Below are positions 19,075 through 29,500 of a DNA stretch of 64,000 nt, piece after piece. The position numbers and the translations under genes are program-made. The DNA is from Sphingobium sp. CECT 9361 (GTDB lineage: Bacteria > Pseudomonadota > Alphaproteobacteria > Sphingomonadales > Sphingomonadaceae). The first letter of the stretch is position 1, and each line of letters begins with the position of its first letter. The DNA lies in contig NZ_CAKKNC010000001.1 in NCBI RefSeq assembly GCF_918741285.1, positions 186,001 to 250,000 of the forward strand, in the 5' to 3' direction. The notes under the pieces were generated by a model that had not been told where the DNA came from, made no database searches, and worked only from the letters and a program-made list of their open reading frames with translations.

Positions 19075-20436
19075 ATGTCATCGACTTATCATATGAAAAA
19101 CCTGGGGAGCGTGGCTGTGAAATCACTGCATTGGATTGCCGGACTGATGGGCCTTTGCGCGGCATCGGGCGCCGTGGCGCAATCGCCTGCTGCTGCACCT
19201 GCCTCCGTGGAAGCTGCGCGGTTCGTTCAGGCCGGTCGCTTGTTGGCCGATCCCGCTACCGGACGTGTCGAACAGAACAAGACGCTGGTGATCCGCGACG
19301 GTCGCGTCGCCGAAATCCGCGACGGTTTCGTTGGCGAAGGTGAAGGCGCGGTCGTCGATCTGCGCAATGCGTTCGTCTTGCCGGGGCTGATCGACAGCCA
19401 TGTCCACCTGACGGGCGAGCAAAACCCTAACTCTCGGCTGGAGGAAGTGACGCAATCCCCCGCGGATCAGGCAATGGTCGGCGCAGGATTTGCGCGCAAG
19501 ACGCTGATGGCCGGTTTCACCACCGTTGCCGATCTGGGCGCGGAGAACAGCGCGATCTTTGCGTTGCGCGAAGCGGTGAAGCGCGGTGACGTTGTTGGCC
19601 CGCGCATCATTGCAGCGGGATCGGCAGTGGCAGTGCACGGCGGTCATGGCGATGCCAATGGCTTTCGTGCCGATATTCTCCACCTTCTCTCGCCGGAAAG
19701 CGTGTGTTCCGGTGCGGACGATTGCATGCGCGCCGTCCGGCTGCAGGTGCGCAGCGGCGCGGACATTATCAAGATCACGGCGACCGGCGGTGTCCTGTCG
19801 AACACGGCGGCGGGTCTTGCCCAGCAATTCAGCGATGACGAATTGGCCGCCATCATCGGCGCGGCGCATCGCATGGGGCGGCAGGTGACGGCGCATGCGC
19901 ATGGGGTGGATGGCATCAACGCTTTCCTCAAAGCGGGCGGCGACTCCGTCGAACATGGCACCTATCTGGACGCAGAATCCATTCGCCTGTTCAAGCGTCC
20001 GGGCACCTATCTGGTCCCAACCTTGCTCGCGGGCGATTTCGTTGCGCGGATCGCGGCCAGCCCCGGCAATTTCTTCACCCCCGCGCAAACTGCCAAGGCG
20101 TTGGAAATCGGACCCAAGATGCTCGACATGGCGCGGCGGGCGCATGATGGCGGTGTCCGCATCGCCTTCGGAACCGATACCGGCGTGTCGGCGCATGGCG
20201 ATAATGCACAGGAGTTCGCACTGCTGGTGAAAGCGGGACTTAGCCCGCTGGAGGCCATTCAGGCGGCGACGGTCGCTGCGGCTGAACATCTGCGGATCGG
20301 CGATCAGGCGGGGAAGATCACCGTCGGCATGCCTGCCGACATCGTCGCCGTCTCCGGCGATCCGCTGACTGACGTGAGAGCGCTAGAGAAGATGCGCTTC
20401 GTGATGAAGGGCGGGACCGTCTATCGCGCTGAATGA
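19075..20436 (+). CDS. Exported metal-dependent amidohydrolase (imidazolonepropionase/prolidase-like)
   Basis: 453 aa with a signal peptide (hydrophobic stretch LHWIAGLMGLCAASGAVAQ). Amidohydrolase superfamily: metal ligands HVH in GLIDSHVHL, lysine in DIIKITATGGV, histidines in VTAHAHG and SVEHGT, and aspartate in AFGTDTGVS. This pattern is seen in periplasmic Xaa-Pro dipeptidase and carboxypeptidase-like enzymes (Sgx9260/Cc2672 type). Predicted to hydrolyse peptides or N-acyl amino acids in the periplasm. Start may be the internal M at residue 7. Near two further exported peptidases. Confidence 0.85.
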   Translation: MSSTYHMKNLGSVAVKSLHWIAGLMGLCAASGAVAQSPAAAPASVEAARFVQAGRLLADPATGRVEQNKTLVIRDGRVAEIRDGFVGEGEGAVVDLRNAFVLPGLIDSHVHLTGEQNPNSRLEEVTQSPADQAMVGAGFARKTLMAGFTTVADLGAENSAIFALREAVKRGDVVGPRIIAAGSAVAVHGGHGDANGFRADILHLLSPESVCSGADDCMRAVRLQVRSGADIIKITATGGVLSNTAAGLAQQFSDDELAAIIGAAHRMGRQVTAHAHGVDGINAFLKAGGDSVEHGTYLDAESIRLFKRPGTYLVPTLLAGDFVARIAASPGNFFTPAQTAKALEIGPKMLDMARRAHDGGVRIAFGTDTGVSAHGDNAQEFALLVKAGLSPLEAIQAATVAAAEHLRIGDQAGKITVGMPADIVAVSGDPLTDVRALEKMRFVMKGGTVYRAE

Positions 20437-20446
20437 TGCGCGGCGC

Positions 20447-20590
20447 TCATTCGCCGGTGCGCTGGGGCACCTTGTTGGGCAGCTTCTTGCCTTTGGTCCG
20501 GCGCGATGGCACCTGAACCGGGTTGCGTTTCTTCCACGCTGCCCATGTCATCGGGCCTTCCGGCGTCTCGATGATGTCATCGTCGTTCAT
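20447..20590 (-). CDS. Small hypothetical basic protein, 47 aa
   Basis: MNDDDIIETPEGPMTWAAWK... with a very basic C-terminal half. The start ATG 20590 overlaps the stop of the upstream minus-strand gene as ATGA, which argues for coupling and against the longer frame that extends through that gene. No recognised domain. Confidence 0.65.
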   Translation of the reverse strand: MNDDDIIETPEGPMTWAAWKKRNPVQVPSRRTKGKKLPNKVPQRTGE

Positions 20591-20838
20591 AGGTCTTCGT
20601 CCAGCGCTGCGTCCATCATGACGGTCCACAACGCGTCTACGGTGATCCGTTCGCCCTGCGTCACATGATCGCCCCCTGCCTCGCACATCGCATCGGTCGG
20701 ATCGCGCAGCGACAGCAAAGCCGCGCGGGCATTGGCGCGATACATTTTGCGCAGCAACTCGGCATCGGGATCGTCCCAGCTCCATTCAGGCGAGACGGCA
20801 TCATACATGGCGCGCGCGGCGCGTTCGATCGGTGTCAT
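20587..20838 (-). CDS. Conserved hypothetical protein, 83 aa
   Basis: MTPIERAARAMYDAVSPEWSW... Soluble helical protein. The start IERAARAMYDA recurs in many small sphingomonad proteins encoded near plasmid and chromosomal housekeeping genes. Ends in an ATGA overlap with the 47-aa gene. Function unknown. Confidence 0.7.
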   Translation of the reverse strand: MTPIERAARAMYDAVSPEWSWDDPDAELLRKMYRANARAALLSLRDPTDAMCEAGGDHVTQGERITVDALWTVMMDAALDEDL

Positions 20839-20895
20839 GGTATCGTATCTAGCACAGGCCGGTGCTCCGGGTAGAGTGTTAAACCGGAAACCCGG

Positions 20896-21186
20896 TCAGG
20901 CCGATGCCGCCGGTTTGCCCTCTCCGACCAGATCCTGCAGCGCTGCTTCGCTGAGCGGACTTTTGAACGCCAGTCCGAATGTGCGGCCTTTGGCCCAGAC
21001 GACTTTGCAGTCGAGTATCTTGCCCTTGCAGATCATCTGCACATCTTCGTTCAGACCGGGCGGAAACGGTGCAGATGCATTCGCGCCGGTGATAGACAGA
21101 TTTTGTACCTGCGCACGGATTTGCTTCCCGCCGCGCATGATGGTGACATTCAATGCGGTTTCCGCGCGCTGGCCTATTCTCGACAT
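20896..21186 (-). CDS. PilZ domain protein
   Basis: 96 aa, a single PilZ-like domain: RxxxR-like basic segment near GGKQIRAQV, then NLSITGANA matching the (D/N)xSxxG motif, then strands WAKGRTFGLAFKSPLS. PilZ domains bind cyclic di-GMP, though small sphingomonad ones often have degenerate first motifs as here. Divergent from the DUF885 peptidase gene. Confidence 0.75.
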   Translation of the reverse strand: MSRIGQRAETALNVTIMRGGKQIRAQVQNLSITGANASAPFPPGLNEDVQMICKGKILDCKVVWAKGRTFGLAFKSPLSEAALQDLVGEGKPAASA

Positions 21187-21271
21187 TTCCGGGGCTTAGC
21201 ATGATTTCCTTGCCCTTGTCGAAATGTCGCTGTTGTTTCACACTCGTCCGACCATAGCCGGAGAATATGTC

Positions 21272-23095
21272 ATGACCACCCGCCGCGACTTCCTGATTGG
21301 CACTGCCGCCATAACGTCGATGACAGGCATATCAGCGCGCGCAGCGACAGGCGCGGATGGTAATGCGGAGGCTGCGCTGGCGGATATGGCCGAGCAGATG
21401 CTGGCCGATTATCCCGAAAGCGCCACCGGGCTGGGGCTGGACAAGGATAAGCGCGCGGCGTTCAAATCGCAGCTTACCGACCGTTCCGGGCCGGGACAAA
21501 TGCTGAAGGCACGGCGCGCCGCCGACCGTCTCAAGACGTTGCAGGCCATCGATATGAAGGCGCTTAGCCCCGGTACGCGGACCGACGTGGACGTGGTGCG
21601 TACATCGCATGAAGTGGCGGCGGAGGGATCGGCTTTTCCCTTCGGGGACATGGCGGTGCTGAACCTCAACTTCTCCTATCGCAATGCGCCTTATGTCGTC
21701 GCGCAGAACACGGGTGCATTTGTCGAAGTCCCCGATTTCCTCGACAGCCAGCACATCATCGCCAACGGGGCGGATGCGGACGCCTATCTAGCCCGAGTCG
21801 AAGCCTATGCGGCTGCGTTGGACGGCGAAACGGAAAGGCTGAAGCATGATCGCGCGCTTGGCGTGATCGCGCCAGCGTTCCTGCTGGACAAGACATTGAA
21901 GCAGCAGCGCGGCGCGCGAGCGCAGCCTATCGACCAATGGGTGCTGACCACCTCGATTGCCAAGCGAACAAAGGATATACCGGGCGATCATGCCGCCCAC
22001 GCGCTCAGGCTGGTGGCCGAGAAGGTCGCACCCGCAATGGACCGGCAGATCGCCGAACTCGCCGCGCATCGGGACAGGGCGACGATGGACGCGGGCGTCT
22101 GGAAACTGCCGCAAGGCGACGCCTATTACGCATGGGCTTTGCGCGCCAGCACCACCACGAAAATGACGCCGGACGAAGTGCATGCCATGGGGCTGGAGCA
22201 GTTGAAGGCGCTGCAATCGGAAATGGACGGCCTGCTGAACGGCTTGGGCTATAGCAAGGGTACGGTCGGCGAACGGATGACGGCGCTGGGCAAGGATCCG
22301 CAATATCTCTTCCCCAATACCGACGCGGGGCGGCAGCAAATCCTCGATTACATCAACGGTCGCCTAGCCGATGTGCGTACGCGCCTGCCACGTGCCTTTG
22401 CGACGATGGTGCCGGGGCGATTGCTGGTGAAGCGCGTGCCGGTGGAGATCGAGGCAGGTGCGCCGGGGGGCTATGCCGGACCGGGGACCATCGATGGATC
22501 GGTGCCGGGCAATTATTACATCAACCTGCGCGACACGAGCATCTGGCCGCGCCACGCGCTGCCGACGCTGAGCTACCATGAAGGGATTCCGGGGCACATC
22601 TGGCAGGGGGAATATACGTTCAAACTGCCGCTGGTGCGTTCGTTGCTGGCCTTCAATGCTTATTCCGAAGGGTGGGCGCTCTATGCCGAACAACTGGCGA
22701 GCGAACTGGGCGTGTATGAAGGCGATCCGGTTGGGCGGCTGGGCTATCTCCAGTCGATAGCGTTCCGGGCCTGTCGTCTCGTCGTCGATACCGGTATCCA
22801 TGCGAAGCGCTGGACACGCGAATACGCTATCAACTGGTTCGCAACGACCAACGGCTCCACGGTCGAGGAAGTGCAAAGCGAAGTCGACCGCTATTGCGCA
22901 TGGCCGGGGCAAGCGTGCGGATACAAGGTCGGACATAGCGAAATCTTGCGATTGCGCGACAAGGCCAAGGCGGCGCTGGGCGACCGGTTCGACCTGCGCC
23001 TGTTCGACGATGCGGTCGTGCTGGGAGGTAATGTGCCGCTGACGGTGCTGGGCCGCAATATCGACGCGCATATCGCGGCTCGCACGGCCGCGTAA
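21272..23095 (+). CDS. DUF885 family protein, exported metallopeptidase-like
   Basis: 607 aa from ATG 21272, which has GGAGA about 7-8 nt upstream. N-terminus TTRRDFLIGTAAITSMTG is a Tat-type signal. The zinc-peptidase-like motif LSYHEGIPGHIWQ and the downstream AYSEGWALYAE (HExxGH ... E) are diagnostic for DUF885. Family members act as gluzincin-like peptidases of unknown substrate. Followed 69 bp later by another exported peptidase on the same strand, so a shared peptide-scavenging role is likely. Confidence 0.88.
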   Translation: MTTRRDFLIGTAAITSMTGISARAATGADGNAEAALADMAEQMLADYPESATGLGLDKDKRAAFKSQLTDRSGPGQMLKARRAADRLKTLQAIDMKALSPGTRTDVDVVRTSHEVAAEGSAFPFGDMAVLNLNFSYRNAPYVVAQNTGAFVEVPDFLDSQHIIANGADADAYLARVEAYAAALDGETERLKHDRALGVIAPAFLLDKTLKQQRGARAQPIDQWVLTTSIAKRTKDIPGDHAAHALRLVAEKVAPAMDRQIAELAAHRDRATMDAGVWKLPQGDAYYAWALRASTTTKMTPDEVHAMGLEQLKALQSEMDGLLNGLGYSKGTVGERMTALGKDPQYLFPNTDAGRQQILDYINGRLADVRTRLPRAFATMVPGRLLVKRVPVEIEAGAPGGYAGPGTIDGSVPGNYYINLRDTSIWPRHALPTLSYHEGIPGHIWQGEYTFKLPLVRSLLAFNAYSEGWALYAEQLASELGVYEGDPVGRLGYLQSIAFRACRLVVDTGIHAKRWTREYAINWFATTNGSTVEEVQSEVDRYCAWPGQACGYKVGHSEILRLRDKAKAALGDRFDLRLFDDAVVLGGNVPLTVLGRNIDAHIAARTAA

Positions 23096-23164
23096 TATCG
23101 CTTGCGGGGGGCGGATTGTGGGCCGATCCTTCGTTTCATAATCGAATCTGAACAGGGGACCATC

Positions 23165-25432
23165 ATGCATCGATCACCACGCCGTATTTCCGTCCGGACC
23201 ATGCTGATGTTCGCCGCCGCCAGCCTCGCGCTGGCGAGCGGCGCGGCGCAGGCTGGAGGGGCGCTCAATCCGGCGCATGAGGCGGCGTTGGATGCGTCGA
23301 TCAGTTCGGCGGACCAGGTGGCCTGGATGAAGGACATGGCCTCTGCCCCCAACCATGTCGGCGCGCCGCATGATCGCGCCAATGCCGAAATGATCCTCGC
23401 CAAATTCCGCGAATGGGGATGGGATGCGGAGATCGAGACGTTCGACGTGCTCTATCCCACGCCGATCAGCACGACTGTCGAGATGGTGACGCCCGAAAAG
23501 ATCGTGCTGGGCGGTCAGGAACCGGCGATCCCCGAAGATGCGACATCCGGCAACACTGCAACAGCGCTGCCCCCCTATGTCGCTTTTCAGGGCGACGGTG
23601 ATGTCACCGCCGGGATCGTGTATGTGAATTATGGCCTGCCCGCCGATTATGACGCGCTGGAGCGGCGCGGGGTCAGCGTGAAGGGCAAGATTGCGGTGGC
23701 GCGCTATGGCGGCGGCTGGCGTGGCTTGAAGCCCAAGCTGGCGCAGGAACATGGCGCGGTCGGCTGCATTATCTATTCCGACCCCGCTGACGATGGCTAT
23801 GGCGAGGGCGATGTCTATCCCAAGGGCGGCGCGCGGCCTGACTTTGGGGTGCAACGCGGATCGGTGGCGGACATGACCACCTATCCCGGCGATCCGCTGA
23901 CCCCCGGCATCGGCGCGACCAAGAATGCCAAGCGGCTGACGCGGGACCAGGCGGCAACGATCCTGAAGATCCCCGTGCTGCCCATGTCCTATGGGGATGC
24001 GCGCAAGTTGCTGGCGGCGATGGATGGCCCGATTGCACCGGACAGCTTCCGGGGCGGTCTGCCGATCACCTATCATCTGGGCGGCAGCGACGCGGTGAAG
24101 CTGCATCTCGCGGTCAAGTCCGATTGGTCGTTGAAGACTGTGTACAACGTCATCGCGAAGTTGAAGGGCAGCGAGCTTCCCGATCAGTGGGTGGTGCGCG
24201 GCAATCATCACGATGCCTGGGTATTCGGCGCGTCCGATCCGCTGAGCGGCAATGTCGCGATGCTGTCCGAAGCCAAGGCGCTGGGCGCGCTGGTCAAGTC
24301 CGGCTGGCGACCCAAGCGCACCATCGTCTATGCAAGCTGGGACGCGGAAGAACCGATGTTGCTTGGCTCGACCGAATGGGCCGAAGCACATGGCAAGGAA
24401 TTGCAGCAAAAGGCGATCATCTACATCAACACCGACGGCAATGGCCGTGGCGTGCTGGGTGCGGAAGGCAGCCATGACTGGCAGCATATGGTCAATCAGG
24501 TGGCCGCCGATGTTACCGATCCGCAAACTGGCGCCAGCGTCGGCGAACGCCTGCGCGCGAAGATCCGCACCGACGCCTATGACAAGATCGGCAAAACCGA
24601 TGCAACCGCCTTGAAAGCCGCTGAAACCGGGGATGATCTGCCCATCGGGGCGCTGGGGTCGGGGTCCGACTTCTCGACCTTCCTGCAGCATTTGGGGATT
24701 CCGGCGCTCAATATCGGCTATGGCGGAGAAGAGGAGTCGGGAGGCGTCTATCATTCGATTTACGACAGTTACGATCACTTCACACGTTTCGACGATCCCG
24801 GCCTTGCCTATGGCGCGACACTGTCAAAAACCATTGGGCGCATGGTGCTGCGCATTGCCGATGCCGACACGCCGCCGCAGCGCTTTGGCGACCTGGCAAC
24901 GACCGTGGCGCGCTATCTCGACGAGGTGCGTAAGCTGGCCGACGACCGCAAGGCAGAGGACGATACCCGCGCCAAGCTGCTGACGGCAGGCGCGTTCAAG
25001 CTGTCGTCCGATCCGCGCAAGCCGGTCACCCCGCCGCGCGCCGATCCGACAACGCCCTTCGTCGAACTCGCGCCGCTCGCCAATGGCGTGGAAACGCTCA
25101 AGAAAAGCGCGGCAGCTTTCGACGCAGCCTATGCTGCGCAAGGCGCAAAATTGACGCCAGCCGCGCGCACAAAGCTCAATGCCATGCTGCAGAATATCGA
25201 CCAGTTGCTCTTGTCGGAGCGCGGGTTGCCGATGCGGCCGTGGTACAAGAACCTGATCTACGCGCCGGGGCGCTTCACCGGCTATGGTGCCAAGACTTTA
25301 CCGGGCGTGCGCGAAGCCATTGAAGAGCGCCGGTTCGATGACGCGAATCTCTATGCTAAACTGACGGGAGAGGCGCTGACAGCTTATGCTGTGCGACTCG
25401 ACGCTGCGCGGGCGTTGCTCCCGGCGGGGTAA
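23165..25432 (+). CDS. M28 family metallopeptidase, glutamate carboxypeptidase II-like
   Basis: 755 aa from ATG 23165. Signal peptide (LMFAAASLALASGAAQA). Architecture as in GCPII/transferrin receptor: M28 catalytic domain interrupted by a PA domain (residues about 120-270) and a C-terminal dimerisation domain (about 620-755). Zinc and catalytic residues: NHHDAW, the DPLSGN aspartate, WDAEEPMLLGS (catalytic Glu), INTDG and YHSIYDSYDHF. Releases C-terminal or N-terminal residues from peptides in the periplasm. A strong hairpin follows the stop. Confidence 0.92.
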   Translation: MHRSPRRISVRTMLMFAAASLALASGAAQAGGALNPAHEAALDASISSADQVAWMKDMASAPNHVGAPHDRANAEMILAKFREWGWDAEIETFDVLYPTPISTTVEMVTPEKIVLGGQEPAIPEDATSGNTATALPPYVAFQGDGDVTAGIVYVNYGLPADYDALERRGVSVKGKIAVARYGGGWRGLKPKLAQEHGAVGCIIYSDPADDGYGEGDVYPKGGARPDFGVQRGSVADMTTYPGDPLTPGIGATKNAKRLTRDQAATILKIPVLPMSYGDARKLLAAMDGPIAPDSFRGGLPITYHLGGSDAVKLHLAVKSDWSLKTVYNVIAKLKGSELPDQWVVRGNHHDAWVFGASDPLSGNVAMLSEAKALGALVKSGWRPKRTIVYASWDAEEPMLLGSTEWAEAHGKELQQKAIIYINTDGNGRGVLGAEGSHDWQHMVNQVAADVTDPQTGASVGERLRAKIRTDAYDKIGKTDATALKAAETGDDLPIGALGSGSDFSTFLQHLGIPALNIGYGGEEESGGVYHSIYDSYDHFTRFDDPGLAYGATLSKTIGRMVLRIADADTPPQRFGDLATTVARYLDEVRKLADDRKAEDDTRAKLLTAGAFKLSSDPRKPVTPPRADPTTPFVELAPLANGVETLKKSAAAFDAAYAAQGAKLTPAARTKLNAMLQNIDQLLLSERGLPMRPWYKNLIYAPGRFTGYGAKTLPGVREAIEERRFDDANLYAKLTGEALTAYAVRLDAARALLPAG

Positions 25433-25438
25433 GCGTAG

Positions 25439-25471
25439 GTTCCGCCGGGGCATCTCGGTCCCCGGCGGAAC
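25439..25471 (+). terminator. Perfect 12-bp stem-loop after the M28 gene
   Basis: GTTCCGCCGGGG / CCCCGGCGGAAC with a 9-nt loop starts 6 bp after the stop codon. No T-run follows, so it may act as a Rho-assisted terminator or 3' stabiliser. Confidence 0.65.
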
Positions 25472-25524
25472 ATTGTCAGCCATGCAAGCGTATCGTCTTC
25501 ATTGAAAAGAAGGCATTTACAAGC

Positions 25525-26580
25525 GTGACAACGCCCGCATCGTCCGACGCACAATCGGCACTTAACTTCGTCAGTGACGATATCCCCGGCATTACGCGCC
25601 GCCGATCCGGCACTGGCTTTTCCTATCGTTGCCCGGATGGATCGGCGATCAAGGACAAGGCGACGCTGGCCCGCATCCGCGCGCTGGCCATACCCCCGGC
25701 CTATGGGGATGTGTGGATATGCCCGGACCCCGACGGTCATCTTCAGGCGACGGGGCGCGATGCGCGGGGTCGCAAGCAATATCGCTATCATGCGGCATTC
25801 CGGGCAGAACGGGATCAGGACAAGTACAAGCGGCTGATCGCCTTTGCAAAGGCGCTGCCCGAAGTACGTGCGACTGTCCGCAGCCATATGGCGAAGCGCG
25901 GTCTTCCGCGTGAGAAGGTTTTGGCGACGGTCATCCACCTGCTCGATATTTCCATGATCCGTGTGGGCAATGCCGACTATGCGCGCGACAATGGCAGCTT
26001 CGGTCTGACCACGTTGCGCAATCGCCATGTCGCCGTCGAACCATCCCGCTTGCGATTCCGGTTCAAGGGCAAGAGCGGGAAGCCGTGGGACATCACCATC
26101 CGCGACCGCCGCGTCGCCCGTCTGATGAAATCGATCCAGGAACTGCCGGGCCAGCATCTGTTCCAATATCTCGATGAAGATGGCGAAGCGTGCGAAGTGA
26201 CGTCCGCCGACGTCAATGCTTATCTGAAAGAGATCAGCGGCGCAGACATTACGGCCAAGGATTTCCGGACATGGCATGGCACGGTGATCGCTGCGCTGGA
26301 ACTCGCTGCCTGCCCCCCATCTACGAGCAATGCCGCGACTAAACGGCAGTTGGTGGCGGCAATCGACCGCGTCGCGTCGCGCCTTGGCAATACGCGCAGT
26401 GTGTGCCGTGCCTGCTATATCCACCCGGCCGTCATGGACCACTATACCGAAGGCACGCTGCGGCTTTCCGTTTCGTCATCGAACACCGACGCTGACGACG
26501 ATCTGGATGCAGGGGAGCGGGCGGTCCTGGCTTTTCTTCGCCGCAACGCGCGCGAACAGGCCAAGGCCCAAGCAGCCTAG
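25525..26580 (+). CDS. DNA topoisomerase IB (poxvirus type)
   Basis: 351 aa, GTG start. N-terminal beta domain (GFSYRCPDGSAIKD, IPPAYGDVWICPDPDGHLQATG) then the tyrosine-recombinase-like catalytic domain: R146 in ISMIRVGN, K183 region KGKSGK, R248 and H251 in DFRTWHGT, and nucleophile Y298 in CYIHPAV. Relaxes supercoils by a 3'-phosphotyrosyl intermediate. Length is usual for bacterial TopIB. Its stop overlaps the convergent histidine kinase gene by 4 bp. Confidence 0.93.
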   Translation: MTTPASSDAQSALNFVSDDIPGITRRRSGTGFSYRCPDGSAIKDKATLARIRALAIPPAYGDVWICPDPDGHLQATGRDARGRKQYRYHAAFRAERDQDKYKRLIAFAKALPEVRATVRSHMAKRGLPREKVLATVIHLLDISMIRVGNADYARDNGSFGLTTLRNRHVAVEPSRLRFRFKGKSGKPWDITIRDRRVARLMKSIQELPGQHLFQYLDEDGEACEVTSADVNAYLKEISGADITAKDFRTWHGTVIAALELAACPPSTSNAATKRQLVAAIDRVASRLGNTRSVCRACYIHPAVMDHYTEGTLRLSVSSSNTDADDDLDAGERAVLAFLRRNAREQAKAQAA

Positions 26581-29500
26581 CCTTCGATGATCGCACGGAC
26601 CCGCGTGGAGAGAGCTTCGATCGTGAACGGCTTCGTGACCATCGCCATACCGGGTTCCAGAAAGCCCGATGCCAAGGCGGCCGTCTCGGCATAGCCGGTC
26701 ATGAAGAGTATCTTGAGGCCAGGACGCGCTGTGCGCGCAGCGTCGGCCACTTGCCTGCCGTCCATACCGGGCAGGCCGATGTCAGTGATCAACAGGTCGA
26801 TTCTGCTATCGGATTGAAGCACCGCGATGCCTTCCAGGCCGTCAGCGGCTTCCATGACGCGATAGCCCAAGTCGTCGAGCGTTTCGACGATAAGGCCGCG
26901 CACGACCGGCTCATCCTCTACCACCAGCACCACTTCGCCTTCATCGGCGCGGAGGTCTTCGGCAATTTGCGATGTGGCATCTTCCGTCCTTGCCTCGCCA
27001 TGATGGCGGGGAAGAGACAGTGTGAAGGTGGTGCCCTTGCCTCGTTCGCTCGAAATCTGCGCATAGCCTTCCGACTGGCGCGCAAAGCCGTAGATCATCG
27101 ACAGGCCTAGCCCGGTTCCCTGTCCCTGAGGCTTGGTGGTGAAGAAAGGTTCGAAAGCTCGGGCAATCGTGTCCGGGTCCATTCCCGATCCCGTGTCGGT
27201 AACATTGATCGCGATATATTCGCCGGCCTTCAGTTCGCGATGCATAGCCATATCCGTCTCTTCGAAGCGGGCATTATGCGTTTCGATGGTCAATGTCCCG
27301 CCGTCTGGCATTGCATCGCGCGCATTGATGGCGAGGTTCAGGATCGCATTTTCAAGCTGGTTGGGATCGCACAGGGTGAGCCAGAGATCGTCCGCAAGGT
27401 TCATATGGAGCGTAATGCGCTCGCCCATGGTGCGGCGCAGCAGATCATCCATCGATGCCATGAGGGGATTGGCGCGGACCGGTTGCGGATCGAGGGGTTG
27501 TCGGCGAGAGAAAGCCAGCAGCCGATGCGTCAGTGCGGCTGCCCGATTGGCGGCTGTCGTCGCACCGGTGATGAACCGATCAAGATCGGTCGTGCGTCCC
27601 TGCGCCATGCGCCGCTGGATAATTTCCAGGCTTCCGGTGATGCCCTGCAACAGGTTGTTGAAGTCGTGCGCGATGCCGCCCGTGAGTTGTCCCACGGCTT
27701 CCATCTTTTGCGATTGGCGCAAGGCTTCCTCAGTCGCCATCAGCGTTGCCGCGGCTTCCCGCTCTGCGGTGATGTCGCGGCCAAATCCATAAAGCGTTTC
27801 GTTTTCGGGAACCGTCGTCCACGAAATGGTCCGCCGCTCGCCGCTGGCCGTCAAAAAGACATTTTCAAATTCAATGACCGGAATGCCGCCCGCCAATTGG
27901 GCCATACCCGCAGCGCCGGTTTCCCGATCGTCTTCGGCAACGAAATCCATGACGTTGCGGCCGACGGTCTGTTGCGGCGTCCAGCCCAATACCTTCGTCC
28001 AGGACGGATTGACGGTCTGAATCTCCCCTCCCGTCGTAGCGACGACTTTAAGAACTGGCGAAAGCGTCCAGATGCGTTCACGATCTCGCGCAAGGGCGCG
28101 CTCGTCGGTAACATCGCGGCCGACAGCATGAATATAGCCCGAGTCCGAGACGGCGTTCCAATCGAGCAACCGATAATTGCCATCTTTGGTCCGGTAGCGA
28201 TTTTCGAAATAGAGTGTAGCGGTGCCTTCAGCCAGTCTGGCTACATTTGCGGTAGTGGTCGGGATGTCTTCAGGGTGCAGAAAAGCCGAAAGCGATTGCC
28301 CGATCATTTCGGTTTCGGCCCAACCCAATAGCCGCTTTCCAGTTGGATTGACGGCAGTAATCACCCCTTCGCGATTGCAGATAAGCATCAAATCTTGGGA
28401 CAATGTCCAAAGGCGATCGCGATCACGCGCAGTCTCTGCCTCGGCGGCTTTCTGGTCCTGAATATCGGTGTTGGTACCGATCCAGCGAAGAATTCTGCCA
28501 TCTGGACTGCGTATCGGCAACGCACGGACAATATGCCAACGATACTCGTCATCGAAGCGACGGATCCGAAATTCGGTCTCATAGATTTCGCCCGTCGCTA
28601 CTGACGTCATCCAACGTTCTGTAGCAGCAGGGCGGTCGTCGGGGTGCAGCATGTCGAGCCAGCTATGCTCCTGACCTGTAGCCATATCTGGGCCAAGATA
28701 GGCCAGCGTTCGGTCGTTGAACCAGTCTAGCACACCGTCGGCCTGCGCAGTCCAGACATGGTTTGGCATCGTCTGCGCGAAGGTGTGGAATTGTAACTCG
28801 CTCGCTGCGACGGCATCGCGGGCGATGACTTGCTCTGTTACATCTGCGCCTTGAATAAAGATGCCCGCGATCGTGCCGTCGGCATCCCGGATGGGCTGAA
28901 AAACGAAATTGACGAAATGCTCACACGCCGGTTGATCGGAGGAACTCTGCGTAACGTAGCGCGTATTTTCGCCCACGCGGGGTTCGCCAGTCCGATAAAC
29001 CCTGTCCAGCAATGTCAGGAAACCCTGTTCGACCAGATCGGGCAATGCGTCGCTTATGGACTTTCCCAGAACCTGCCGTTCGCCGATCAACCGCGTGAAG
29101 CCGGGATTGACGCGCTCCAGAATATGAGAAGGACCGCGAAGCATCGCCATGAACGTCGGCGACTGTTCGAACATCTGCGCCAATTGCTCGCGTTCCGTCG
29201 CGAGGGCCCGCTGTGTTAAGACCTGATCGGTGATATCGCGCGCCACACCGACAAAACGCACGAAGCGACCGTCCGGGTCATGTTCCGTCTCTCCCTTTCG
29301 CGCGATCCATCGGATCTCGCCGGTATCCGCGCGTCGGATGCGATATTCTACATCCGTCGTTACATCGCCCGCGATCCGCTTCGCACGGGTGGAAACCAAA
29401 GAAGAGTCTTCAGCAATGATAAGCCGCTCAAAAGCTGTCGCATCCCGGGTTGCGCCTTCGGCAAAGCCGTAGAGCCGATAGAATGTCGGCGACCCTTCGA

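Noticed and set aside
23174..24778. 534-aa minus-strand open frame
   Set aside because: Antisense to the M28 peptidase, His/Arg/Ile-rich shadow composition.
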